Below, piece by piece: positions 17,338 through 25,157 of a stretch of DNA of 34,410 nucleotides. The stretch spans positions 1 through 34,410 of the forward strand of contig DBBX01000006.1 in assembly GCA_002292815.1 (NCBI GenBank), written 5' to 3'. The DNA is from Thiotrichaceae bacterium UBA973 (GTDB taxonomy: Bacteria; Pseudomonadota; Gammaproteobacteria; Eutrophobiales; Eutrophobiaceae). The notes under the pieces were generated by a model, which had not been told where the DNA came from, did not search any database, and saw nothing but the letters and a program-made list of their open reading frames with translations. Within the stretch, counting starts at the first letter, position 1. Every line of letters begins with the position of its first letter. The translations under genes were made by a program, and so were the position numbers.

Positions 17338-19470
17338 TTGAAAAACATTAGACAACTCTTCTTATTTGCCGGCACACTACTCTTAGTCTTCTCAAATGTC
17401 TGTGCGGACATAAAAACAGTACCTGCCTCAGCACTAGAACCAGAAAGTAAACATATCCGGGCAAGTGAGTTAATAACGCATATATTAACGACCTATCATT
17501 ACAAGAAAACCAAACTTGACGATAATCTTTCTGCATTAATCTATAAACACTATCTGGAAAACCTCGACCAGAACAAGGCCTATTTTCTAAAGACAGATAT
17601 TGATGATTTTGATCAGTATAAATACGAAATTGATGATGCCATCATCAGATCAGACCTAGACCCTGCCTTTGAAATATTCAAACGCTATCGCAAGCGTGTT
17701 GATGAACGTATAAAATTTGCGCTTAATACAATTAATTCCGAGTTTGATTTTGATATTGATGAAACCTATCGCTTTGATCGTCGTGAAGATGATTGGTTCG
17801 CAAATAAAGCAGACCTCGACAAGCTTTGGCATAAACGTGTCAAGAACGATGTGTTGAATTTAAAACTCACTAAAAAAGAACCCGATGAAATTAAAAAAAC
17901 ATTAACAGAACGTTACAACCGTATACTCAGTAGCACCCTACAGCTTAACTCAAATGATGTATTTCAATCGTTTATTAATGCCTATACCACAGCGATAGAA
18001 CCACATACCGCCTACTTTTCTCCTCGCACATCAGAAAACTTCGATATAAGAATGCGCTTATCGTTAGAAGGCATTGGAGCTGTATTACGTGGTGATAATG
18101 ATTATACGCAAGTCGTAAAAATCATAAAAGGTGGGCCCGCAGACTTAAGTAATGAGTTAAAAGCAGACGACAGGATTGTCGGTGTTGGACAAGATAAGGA
18201 TGGCAAGATGGTCGACGTGATTGGCTGGCGTCTGGATGATGTGGTTGACCTTATTCGTGGTCCTAAAGACAGTATTATAAGACTTGAGGTTTTGCCCAAA
18301 GATATCGGCGTAGAAGGCACATCTAAAATAGTGTCCATGACACGAGACAAGATAAAGCTTGAAGAACAAGATGCCAGTTCAAGTATTATCGATGTGCCTG
18401 ACACAGACACACGTATAGGGGTGATAAACCTGCCTACTTTTTATATAGACTTTGCTGCACAAGCAGAGGGTAAAAAAGATTACAAAAGCACCTCGCGTGA
18501 TGTTCGCAAATTGATTAAATCCATGGCTAAAGACAATATTTCTGGATTAATAATCGACTTACGCAGCAATGGTGGTGGCTCATTATCTGAAGCCCTGGAA
18601 TTGACGGGGCTATTTATCGATAGAGGTCCTGTTGTTCAAACCAAGGATGCATCCGGCAGAGTTGATATTAATTACGACCCAGAACCTGGCATTAGCTACC
18701 CTGGCCCATTAGCGGTTTTGGTTGATCGTAATAGTGCATCGGCCTCCGAAATTTTTGCTGGTGCTATTCAGGATTACCGTAGAGGCATCATTATTGGCGA
18801 ACCTACCTTTGGTAAAGGCACTGTGCAAAATGTCATTGACCTGAATCGCTTTATTAAAGAGAGCAATGAAGACCACGGCCGTTTAAAAACAACAATTGCA
18901 CAATTCTTTCGCGTAAGCGGCGGTAGTAATCAACATAAAGGCGTCGTGCCCGATATAATTTTTCCAACAGCAGAAGATTCTTCCGATCAAGGAGAACGTG
19001 CTTATGAAAATGCATTGCCTTGGGATCAGGTCAAACCAGCACGGTACTATCCAACCAGCGCTCCTATAGATAGGTTTGAAATCGCTAAAGTAGAACATGA
19101 AAAAAGAATCAAGGAGAATAAATTATTTCAGTTGTTAATGGATGACTTGAATGTAAAACGTGAAGCTAGCGATAAAAAGGAAATCTCACTACTGGAAAGC
19201 AAACGCAAAACCGAACGTGAACAGTTATTAACTGCAAAAAAAGATATTCAAAACGCCATGCGTGTTGAAAAAGGATTGCCGCCGAGGGATGATACCGAAG
19301 AAGAACTGGAAGCATCTGATGAAGAGAGCGAAGAAGATAAACCAATAGATATATTACTAAACGAAACTGCAGAGATATTAAACGACTTGATTTCTCCACC
19401 GAAAGAAAAAACAGTTGATACAAGAACGGTACACGTTAAAAAACCCACTGTAACAAATAACAATCTGTAA
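17338..19470 (+). CDS. prc: Tail-specific periplasmic protease Prc (S41 family), TTG start
   Basis: Prc degrades periplasmic proteins with non-polar C-termini and trims peptidoglycan-related substrates. The 710-residue protein starts at TTG; this start is needed to keep the signal peptide (KNIRQLFLFAGTLLLVFSNVCA). An N-terminal helical domain is followed by a PDZ domain (about 245-340, LSLEGIGAVLRGD...), then the S41 protease core. The catalytic pair is Ser468 in NSASASEIFAG and Lys493 in TFGKGTVQ, with the same 25-residue spacing as E. coli Ser452/Lys477. The C-terminal extension ends in an acidic stretch (EEELEASDEESEEDK) and a basic tail, making it slightly longer than E. coli Prc (682). 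Confidence 0.94.
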   Translation: MKNIRQLFLFAGTLLLVFSNVCADIKTVPASALEPESKHIRASELITHILTTYHYKKTKLDDNLSALIYKHYLENLDQNKAYFLKTDIDDFDQYKYEIDDAIIRSDLDPAFEIFKRYRKRVDERIKFALNTINSEFDFDIDETYRFDRREDDWFANKADLDKLWHKRVKNDVLNLKLTKKEPDEIKKTLTERYNRILSSTLQLNSNDVFQSFINAYTTAIEPHTAYFSPRTSENFDIRMRLSLEGIGAVLRGDNDYTQVVKIIKGGPADLSNELKADDRIVGVGQDKDGKMVDVIGWRLDDVVDLIRGPKDSIIRLEVLPKDIGVEGTSKIVSMTRDKIKLEEQDASSSIIDVPDTDTRIGVINLPTFYIDFAAQAEGKKDYKSTSRDVRKLIKSMAKDNISGLIIDLRSNGGGSLSEALELTGLFIDRGPVVQTKDASGRVDINYDPEPGISYPGPLAVLVDRNSASASEIFAGAIQDYRRGIIIGEPTFGKGTVQNVIDLNRFIKESNEDHGRLKTTIAQFFRVSGGSNQHKGVVPDIIFPTAEDSSDQGERAYENALPWDQVKPARYYPTSAPIDRFEIAKVEHEKRIKENKLFQLLMDDLNVKREASDKKEISLLESKRKTEREQLLTAKKDIQNAMRVEKGLPPRDDTEEELEASDEESEEDKPIDILLNETAEILNDLISPPKEKTVDTRTVHVKKPTVTNNNL

Positions 19471-19492
19471 CATTCATTTAATATAATCTTGT

Positions 19493-19512
19493 CTGAAATA
19501 TATTTGTTTCAG
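19493..19512 (+). other. Small hairpin between prc and isocitrate dehydrogenase
   Basis: CTGAAA and TTTCAG form a 6-bp stem around an 8-base AT loop, 28 bases before the proposed start of the next gene. It lacks a following T-run, so it is not a convincing terminator; a leader structure or chance are possible. Confidence 0.3.
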
Positions 19513-19528
19513 TACTCAATAGTTATTA

Positions 19529-19543
19529 GGGAGATTTGTCATT
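19529..19543 (+). promoter_or_regulatory. Shine-Dalgarno and ATT start codon of isocitrate dehydrogenase
   Basis: GGGAG (19529-19533) lies 7 bases before ATT (19541-19543). The in-frame stop TAG is at 19520-19522 and there is no ATG, GTG or TTG in frame between that stop and the conserved coding sequence. Translation from ATT gives KTTPATLIEGDGIGPEI, the normal family N-terminus. ATT initiation is known but rare in bacteria (infC). Confidence 0.7.
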
Positions 19544-20566
19544 AAAACTACACCAGCAACATTAATCGAAGGTGATGGCATTGGTCCTGAGATCCTTGAC
19601 GCTACAATACTAATTCTAGAGGCCCTCGGTGCGAAATTTGAATGGCACCGATTTAAAGCAGGCCTGTCTGCTTTTGAAGAGTTTGGAGATCCCTTACCAC
19701 AAGCAATGATGGATAATATCCGTGAAACGAGACTTGCATTAAAAGCACCATTGGGGACCCCAATCGGCGATGGTTTTCGTTCAGCAAACGTACGTTTGAG
19801 AGAAGAGTTTAAACTTTATGCCAATGTCCGTCCGGCAATATCCTTCCTTCATGATCGACGTCGTTATGACAATATTGATATCGTTTTAATTCGTGAAAAC
19901 ACACAAGGCTTCTATGTCGGTGTTGAACATTACATTCCGATTGATGATGATCCTAAAGCCGTTGCTGAAGCGTCAGGCATCATTACTCGCTCCGGTTGTC
20001 GCAAGATCGCAAAATACACATTCGATTATGCTATTAAAAACAATCGTAAAAAGATTACGATTGTACATAAGGCAAACATTCTGAAAAAACTGACAGGGCT
20101 CTTCCTTGAAACTGCAAGAGAAGTTAGTCAGGAAAAACAATACGCCGGACTAGAGATTGAAGACCGTATTGTTGATAATACCGCAATGCAATTGGTTACC
20201 AATCCAGCTCAATTCGACATGATATTAACCACGAACATGTTCGGTGACATTCTCTCTGATGAGATTGCCGGCTTGATTGGTGGCCTTGGTCTTGCACCAG
20301 GTGGGAATATTGGTGAAGACGCGGCAATTTTTGAGGCCGTACATGGCACAGCACCCGATATCGCAGGTCAAGGTATTGCAAACCCAACTGCTCTGCTCCT
20401 CGCAGCAGCAATGATGTTGGATCACATCGAAGAAAAACCACTAGGCGACCGTTTACGTAATGCGATAAAAGAAGCTTTAAGTGATCCAAAGACACGTACG
20501 GGAGATCTTCAAGGGTCAGCGAATACGAAAGAATATACGGCTGCGGTAATTAGCAACCTGAAATAA
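19541..20566 (+). CDS. Isocitrate dehydrogenase, NAD-dependent type (ATT start)
   Basis: This enzyme oxidises isocitrate to 2-oxoglutarate and CO2 in the TCA cycle. From the ATT the product is 341 residues, the length of the short NAD-type homologues. It has LIEGDGIGPEI near residue 9, the substrate segment GDGFRSANVRLREEFKLYANVRP, RENTQGFYVGVEH, and the cofactor segment EAVHGTAPDIAGQGIANPTA. The Asp in PDIAG is where NADP enzymes such as E. coli Icd have a Lys, so NAD is predicted. The first in-frame ATG (19706) would remove 55 conserved residues, including the glycine-rich start. Homoisocitrate or isopropylmalate dehydrogenase are less likely, given the RSANVRLRE motif. Confidence 0.9.
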   Translation: MKTTPATLIEGDGIGPEILDATILILEALGAKFEWHRFKAGLSAFEEFGDPLPQAMMDNIRETRLALKAPLGTPIGDGFRSANVRLREEFKLYANVRPAISFLHDRRRYDNIDIVLIRENTQGFYVGVEHYIPIDDDPKAVAEASGIITRSGCRKIAKYTFDYAIKNNRKKITIVHKANILKKLTGLFLETAREVSQEKQYAGLEIEDRIVDNTAMQLVTNPAQFDMILTTNMFGDILSDEIAGLIGGLGLAPGGNIGEDAAIFEAVHGTAPDIAGQGIANPTALLLAAAMMLDHIEEKPLGDRLRNAIKEALSDPKTRTGDLQGSANTKEYTAAVISNLK

Positions 20567-20829
20567 TATGTCACACTGAGATAAGACTAACTTTCATCAT
20601 TGTGAATAGTTAATAATCATAAGGATATGGGATAGATAAGTTACCGCCTACTAATAATTGTTGTGATCGATTAATTTAGCTATGCAGGCATTACACAATA
20701 CGTTAGCTTTGATTTTTTGGGCCAAGGATAAAGTTAGTGATGATGCAGCTGTGTTCTCAGGAATCTTAGCCGAAGAAAACAATTAGTATTATCTTCAACG
20801 AGTAAATGAGAAGAAACTAGAAATACGGG

Positions 20830-20846
20830 GAGAGTGAGTGACTCTC
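20830..20846. repeat. Perfect 6-bp hairpin, 5-base loop
   Basis: GAGAGT-gagtg-ACTCTC is a perfect short inverted repeat. The inverse of its right arm occurs again in GGAGAGTCAAAAAA near 20920, so an alternative pairing is also possible. Function unknown. Confidence 0.5.
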
Positions 20847-20953
20847 AAGAATCAAGCCAGTTCAAGACAATGTAAAAGAAAACGCTTTTATACTACGAAC
20901 ACCAACTTTCACTATCTGTTGGAGAGTCAAAAAACGAAACAATTTCTTTAGAG

Positions 20954-20985
20954 AACTTCTGTTTAAAATGGTCAGTCCAGAAGTT
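20954..20985. repeat. Perfect 8-bp inverted repeat, 16-base loop
   Basis: AACTTCTG (20954-20961) pairs with CAGAAGTT (20978-20985). It sits 12 bases left of the larger GC-rich palindrome. No adjacent T-run supports terminator function in either direction. Confidence 0.5.
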
Positions 20986-20996
20986 ACTCATAACAA

Positions 20997-21038
20997 TCGC
21001 ATGCAGTCGGTCTCGGCAGAGCCGAGTCGCTGATGCGA
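20997..21038. repeat. GC-rich imperfect palindrome (about 42 bases)
   Basis: The inner stem CTCGGC-aga-GCCGAG is perfect with a 3-base loop. The outer arms TCGCAT and ATGCGA also pair, with CAG/CTG between them, leaving small bulges. It is far more GC-rich than its surroundings and lies 24 bases beyond the stop of the minus-strand peptidase. It may serve as a terminator-like or RNA-protecting structure, or be a copy of a dispersed palindromic repeat. Only one copy was noticed in this window. Confidence 0.55.
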
Positions 21039-21061
21039 GCGTTAATCCTTAAAGTAATGAA

Positions 21062-23011
21062 TCATAGAAACTCGACTGGCTCCACCTTATCTGCACATTC
21101 AAAATTAAATATTGTTGAATAGAAATACAATTCTGATTCTAATGTTCGTTTAATATTCTTCGCTTGTCGAAAACCGTGTTGCTCTCCCTCATAAGCGATA
21201 TAGGCAACCGGAATTCCTTTTTCTCTTAATGCATCTACCATCATCTCTGCTTGATTTGGCAATACAATCTTGTCTTCCAACCCCTGAAAGAAAATGACAG
21301 GACACGACAGTCTTTCTACTGCATTTACCGGCGAACGCTTTTTGTATAGCTCTTTTTCTTCTGGGTACGAACCAATAAGTGTATCCAGGTAACGAGACTC
21401 AAACTTATGTGTTTCTTTTGCCAAGGCTTCCAGATCACTAACGCCATAATGACTAGCACCGGCCTTAAAGACATCAGTGAATGCCAATGCAGCTAATGTT
21501 GTGAAACCACCGGCACTACCACCGCGTATCGCCAGACGATCTTTATCGACCCAACCTTGTTCGGCAACATACAGTGCTGCCTTACTGCAATCATTAACAT
21601 CTACAATGCCCCAGTTGCGGTTTAAGCGTTGTCGATACTCCCGCCCATAACCACTACTGCCTCCATAGTTCACATCAAGCACAGCAAAGCCACGACTACT
21701 GAAAAACTGCGCCACCATTTTAAGACCATTATGAGTCTCACCCGTGGGACCACCATGGCTCATTACTATTAATGGCGGTTTTTCATTATCAAGCCCAGTG
21801 AAATATCTATTCTGTGGCCGATAAAAAATAGCATGTGCATTTTTATTTTCACCAACAGGAAAGCTGATGCTTTCACCAACAGAAATATATTTTTGATCCA
21901 AGCTGATATTATTTGATTTTTGAATGATATCAATTTTTTGCTGTTCAATGTCATATTCAATGATCGATGCAAATTCAGTTGGTGAAGCAGCAAGAAAACA
22001 AGCTGTACGTTGGTCACATACTAACGATTCGATATCAGTATAGGGAAGAGAGAAAGTCTCAAGGTTTTTTTCATTCGTATTGATCATGGCAAGATAGGCC
22101 AAGCCTTGTTTTCTGTAGACCGCCATGATTGAATCATTATCAATAAAGTCATAATTACATTCACGAAATGACCATTGCGGCACAGCAAACTCTGCTTCAA
22201 GTTCTAAAACACATTCAATACCTTTTTCATTCAATCGATACAAATTCCACCAATTATTTTTATCTGAAATAAAATAAAGTGTGTCGTCAGGACTCCACAA
22301 TGGTTGACAAACCGACTCATTATCATCGGCGCCGGCAATCAGCTTTGCTTTTCCAAGTTCCCCTCTACTATTAATAGTTACAATAAATAAACTGGTGTTA
22401 TCCCAAGGCATATTCGGGTGTAACCAACTAACCCAACATAACTGCTGCCCATCGTGGCTCAGACGCGGATTAGAATAGAAATCAGCTCCGCTATGAAGAA
22501 CACTTTCATCTTCTGTCCCTGTTAGAGGCACGGCAACTATTGTATTGATCGCTTCTTTGGTTTTGTCCGAGTGGTCTTCTCGTACACAAATTAATTGTTG
22601 CCGATGCCTATCATAGACCATATCTGCATAGCGACAGTCTGCTTGGGCGGTGAGTTTCTTACATTCGCTATTAGCGTCAACCAGATACAAACATTGGTCG
22701 GTGAAGTTAGAAAAGACCAATCCTCGTTCTGTCATAAGGTAGGAACCGCCGCCATACTCATGTACTCGTGTACGTGCATTATAGTCAGGAGGAATAGCAT
22801 CCGCTTGTTGACCATCAGCTGTTCGTTTGACAATAACATAACGCCCACCTTCATTGGCTCGCATCTCGACCCAGTAAACATCATCGCCAAAAATACTAAT
22901 TTCACCTAAGCCAACACTGCTATTCAGCATCAAGTCGGTTGTGATCGTTGATTCCCAGGAACCAAAAGCTCTCTTTTGCTTTGTGAATACGGGTTTTTTG
23001 GGTTTATACAT
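21062..23011 (-). CDS. S9 family prolyl oligopeptidase-like serine peptidase
   Basis: The product has 649 residues from the ATG at 23011: an N-terminal beta-propeller-like region (about 1-390, with LWSPDDTLYFISDKNNWWNLY) and a C-terminal alpha/beta hydrolase domain. The nucleophile is Ser499 in RGGSAGGFTTLAAL; the acid is in FQGLEDKIVLP and the His in EGEQHGFRQ. HGGPTGETH supplies the oxyanion motif. No signal peptide is seen, so it is probably cytosolic, acting on short peptides. A GTG start 11 codons upstream is possible but lies next to TTATTATAC, which looks like promoter DNA. It is divergent from the deacetylase gene. Confidence 0.9.
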   Translation of the reverse strand: MYKPKKPVFTKQKRAFGSWESTITTDLMLNSSVGLGEISIFGDDVYWVEMRANEGGRYVIVKRTADGQQADAIPPDYNARTRVHEYGGGSYLMTERGLVFSNFTDQCLYLVDANSECKKLTAQADCRYADMVYDRHRQQLICVREDHSDKTKEAINTIVAVPLTGTEDESVLHSGADFYSNPRLSHDGQQLCWVSWLHPNMPWDNTSLFIVTINSRGELGKAKLIAGADDNESVCQPLWSPDDTLYFISDKNNWWNLYRLNEKGIECVLELEAEFAVPQWSFRECNYDFIDNDSIMAVYRKQGLAYLAMINTNEKNLETFSLPYTDIESLVCDQRTACFLAASPTEFASIIEYDIEQQKIDIIQKSNNISLDQKYISVGESISFPVGENKNAHAIFYRPQNRYFTGLDNEKPPLIVMSHGGPTGETHNGLKMVAQFFSSRGFAVLDVNYGGSSGYGREYRQRLNRNWGIVDVNDCSKAALYVAEQGWVDKDRLAIRGGSAGGFTTLAALAFTDVFKAGASHYGVSDLEALAKETHKFESRYLDTLIGSYPEEKELYKKRSPVNAVERLSCPVIFFQGLEDKIVLPNQAEMMVDALREKGIPVAYIAYEGEQHGFRQAKNIKRTLESELYFYSTIFNFECADKVEPVEFL

Positions 23012-23090
23012 AAGAATATTGCGTCTTTTATTGTCGTAAAACACGTATAATAACGAATCAATTAATGTCCGGCATTAAAACTTTATTTAG

Positions 23091-24032
23091 ATGAAAACAG
23101 GCTTTGTACAAGACCCACGATTTCTGGAACATGACACCGGCGATGGTCACCCGGAATGCAGTGCACGTTTATCTGTCGCATTGAAATATCTTGAAGCTCA
23201 ATCCTGGTACGAATCATTAACTCAAGTTGAGGCAAACTCAACAGAGTTTGATCATGTATTGAGGGTTCATAATTCTGATTATATAAGACGCGCTGAAGAA
23301 GTCTGTCGTTCTGGCAACAGTCATCTGGATTCGATGGATGTCAGTGTCTGCACTGAATCATTCGATATAGCCTTGCTTGCTGCGGGCAGTTCGATGCAAC
23401 TTGCTAATGAAATCATTAATAAAAATGTCGATAACGCCTTTGCCCTGATCAGGCCACCTGGACATCATGCAGAGAAGTCTATGGCAATGGGCTTTTGTTT
23501 AATTAACAATATTGCTGTACTGGCACGTTATCTTCAACATACTCATGGCTTGGATAAGGTTGCCATTATCGATTGGGATGTGCATCACGGCAACGGCACA
23601 CAACATTTATTTGAAGAGGATCCATCGGTTTTATATATCAGTACACATCAATATCCTTTTTATCCCGGTACTGGAAATTATTCAGAAACAGGCATCGGCA
23701 AAGGTGCTGGTGCAACATTAAACTGTCCAATGCCGACTGGCGCTACCGATATGGATTATGAAAAAGCTTTTATGCAAAATATCTTACCCAAACTAGATGC
23801 CTTCAAACCAGAATTTATTCTGATCTCTGCTGGCTTTGATGCGCACCAAGCGGACCCTTTAGCAAATATAAATCTATCAACAGGCTCATTTACCTGGATG
23901 ACAGAGCGCATTATGGAAGAAGCAAATCAACACTGTGAGAACCGTATTATTTCTTTACTGGAAGGTGGCTATGATTTAAATGCCTTGCCAGTGTGCATCG
24001 GCAAGCACCTTGAAGTGCTCTTGCAACAATAA
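23091..24032 (+). CDS. Histone deacetylase family protein (AcuC/class II-like)
   Basis: These zinc amidohydrolases remove acyl groups from lysines, polyamines or small amides. The 313-residue protein has HDTGDGHPECSARL near residue 14, RPPGHHAEKSMAMGFCLINN with the paired active-site histidines, the zinc site IIDWDVHHGNGTQ, SAGFDAHQADPL with the second Asp ligand, and LLEGGYDL with the catalytic Tyr. All ligands are present, so it should be active; the substrate cannot be told from sequence. TATAAT at 23046-23051 could be its -10 box, but no good -35 accompanies it. Confidence 0.93.
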   Translation: MKTGFVQDPRFLEHDTGDGHPECSARLSVALKYLEAQSWYESLTQVEANSTEFDHVLRVHNSDYIRRAEEVCRSGNSHLDSMDVSVCTESFDIALLAAGSSMQLANEIINKNVDNAFALIRPPGHHAEKSMAMGFCLINNIAVLARYLQHTHGLDKVAIIDWDVHHGNGTQHLFEEDPSVLYISTHQYPFYPGTGNYSETGIGKGAGATLNCPMPTGATDMDYEKAFMQNILPKLDAFKPEFILISAGFDAHQADPLANINLSTGSFTWMTERIMEEANQHCENRIISLLEGGYDLNALPVCIGKHLEVLLQQ

Positions 24033-24048
24033 TAATAAAATAATAATT

Positions 24049-24735
24049 ATGCGTTTAATTACATTAAATCAGTTATTAATTACGTGGTTATTTTTATCAA
24101 CCTCAGTTTTGGCTGATACAAACATTAACTATCTTCCACTGTACGGTGGTATAGATAGAAGTAATAACGCTGAGCTCATTAAACAAGATAGTGTTTTTAT
24201 AGCAAAAGCGACACGTACCTTTGGCACACGCGAACATGCCTCTGAAGGCTATGTAGAGAGAGCCTTTGATCTTTATAGCGAAAATAAATTCGATAAATCG
24301 ATGACGCATTTTAATCAAGCCTGGTTATTAAATCATGATAACCCGTATATTTACCTTGGCTATGGCCTAATCTTAAATAAGAAACAACAATCTTGTGAAG
24401 CGTCTGAAATGTTTAAGCTTGCAATGGAAAAAGGATTAAACGAAAGTGGTTTTCTTGCAGACTACGCCCAAACAACAACAGTGTGTGCATTATCAAATGA
24501 AACTGAATTGCAAACTGCGCTATTTAATAAATCAAATGAACTATTCAGTCTAGCAACACAAACACCGAATACGACATTACAAGCCTATGTATATCACTCT
24601 TGGGCAAAATCATATTTCCTTCAGAAAGATTTTTATAAATCGCAAACCATGATAGATAAATCAAAAAAATTAGGTGGTCAGATTGATGCCACACTTGAAC
24701 AATCGGTCAAAGAAAGATTAACGGATACAAAATAA
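24049..24735 (+). CDS. Exported TPR-like protein of unknown role
   Basis: The 228-residue product begins with a signal peptide, MRLITLNQLLITWLFLSTSVLA, which fixes the start; a longer frame from 23980 overlaps the deacetylase gene and begins with non-conserved Cys/Asn-rich residues. The mature part has TPR-like helices: AFDLYSENKFDKSMTHFNQAWLLN, YIYLGYGLILNKKQQSCEASEMFKLAME and AYVYHSWAKSYFLQKDFYKSQTMI. It contains two Cys in the middle third that could form a disulphide in the periplasm. It lies between the deacetylase (16-base gap) and the chelatase (1-base gap), so the three are probably one transcript. The function is not recognised. Confidence 0.75.
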   Translation: MRLITLNQLLITWLFLSTSVLADTNINYLPLYGGIDRSNNAELIKQDSVFIAKATRTFGTREHASEGYVERAFDLYSENKFDKSMTHFNQAWLLNHDNPYIYLGYGLILNKKQQSCEASEMFKLAMEKGLNESGFLADYAQTTTVCALSNETELQTALFNKSNELFSLATQTPNTTLQAYVYHSWAKSYFLQKDFYKSQTMIDKSKKLGGQIDATLEQSVKERLTDTK

Positions 24736-24736
24736 A

Positions 24737-25102
24737 ATGAATGCGCTCATAATTTTGGCTCATGGCAGCCGCCGACAAGAATCTAATGAAGAGGTCATGA
24801 AGCTGAGTAAAGAAGTAAAAACATTATCTGACAATGATTACGATATTATTGAATACGCTTATCTGGAATTGGCAGAACCAAATTTACTTCAGTGTATAGA
24901 CAATGTCATCGACGAAGGCACATCTAGAATTACCGTATTCCCCTATTTTTTAAATTCAGGCAATCATGTTACACGTGATATCCCAACCATAATTGAGGCG
25001 GCTACTGCACGATATCCCGATTGCAGGTTTGATATTTCGTCATTCATTGGCATGCATAAAGATATACCAAAGCTGATTTTGGAACTGGCAATAGAACAAT
25101 AG
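24737..25102 (+). CDS. cbiX: Short CbiX-type sirohydrochlorin chelatase
   Basis: CbiX proteins insert cobalt or iron into sirohydrochlorin for cobalamin or siroheme. This 121-residue protein is the small single-domain form that works as a homodimer. It has IILAHGSRRQESNEEV with catalytic His9 and FPYFLNSGNHVTRDIP with His77. No other cobalamin or siroheme gene is nearby, so metal and pathway are open. The ATG follows the preceding stop by one base, with no clear Shine-Dalgarno, suggesting translational coupling. Confidence 0.88.
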   Translation: MNALIILAHGSRRQESNEEVMKLSKEVKTLSDNDYDIIEYAYLELAEPNLLQCIDNVIDEGTSRITVFPYFLNSGNHVTRDIPTIIEAATARYPDCRFDISSFIGMHKDIPKLILELAIEQ

Positions 25103-25141
25103 AAACTGTTCTAAAGCTTGTTTATACACGATTGTCGTATC

Positions 25142-25150
25142 TGATATGAT
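25142..25150 (+). promoter_or_regulatory. Extended -10 promoter element before mtaB
   Basis: TGA-TATGAT matches the extended -10 form TGn-TATAAT with one mismatch. Initiation 7-8 bases downstream would fall at about 25157-25158, exactly at the proposed mtaB ATG, so a leaderless transcript is predicted. No good -35 is seen, which is typical of extended -10 promoters. Confidence 0.4.
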
Positions 25151-25157
25151 ACGCGGC

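Larger units (their letters stand above)
20567..21061. other. 495-base intergenic stretch with three hairpins, no convincing gene
   Basis: This lies between the convergent ends of isocitrate dehydrogenase and the S9 peptidase. The only ORF noticed is 34 codons at 20682-20786 (MQALHNTLALIFWAKDKV...), without a Shine-Dalgarno or recognised family; I do not call it. Three inverted repeats crowd the right part and are listed separately. Convergent genes need terminators here, but none of the hairpins has a clear T-run. A decayed gene or mobile-element remnant is possible but not shown. Confidence 0.5.

Noticed and set aside
20682..20786. 34-codon ORF in the large gap
   Set aside because: No Shine-Dalgarno, no recognised motif and too short to separate from chance.
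20997..21038. Integron attC-like site
   Set aside because: The hairpin is suggestive, but the flanks do not carry the GTTRRRY/RYYYAAC core sites and there is no integrase or cassette array.
23980..24048. Longer N-terminus for the exported TPR protein
   Set aside because: It overlaps the deacetylase gene and would bury an otherwise clear signal peptide.
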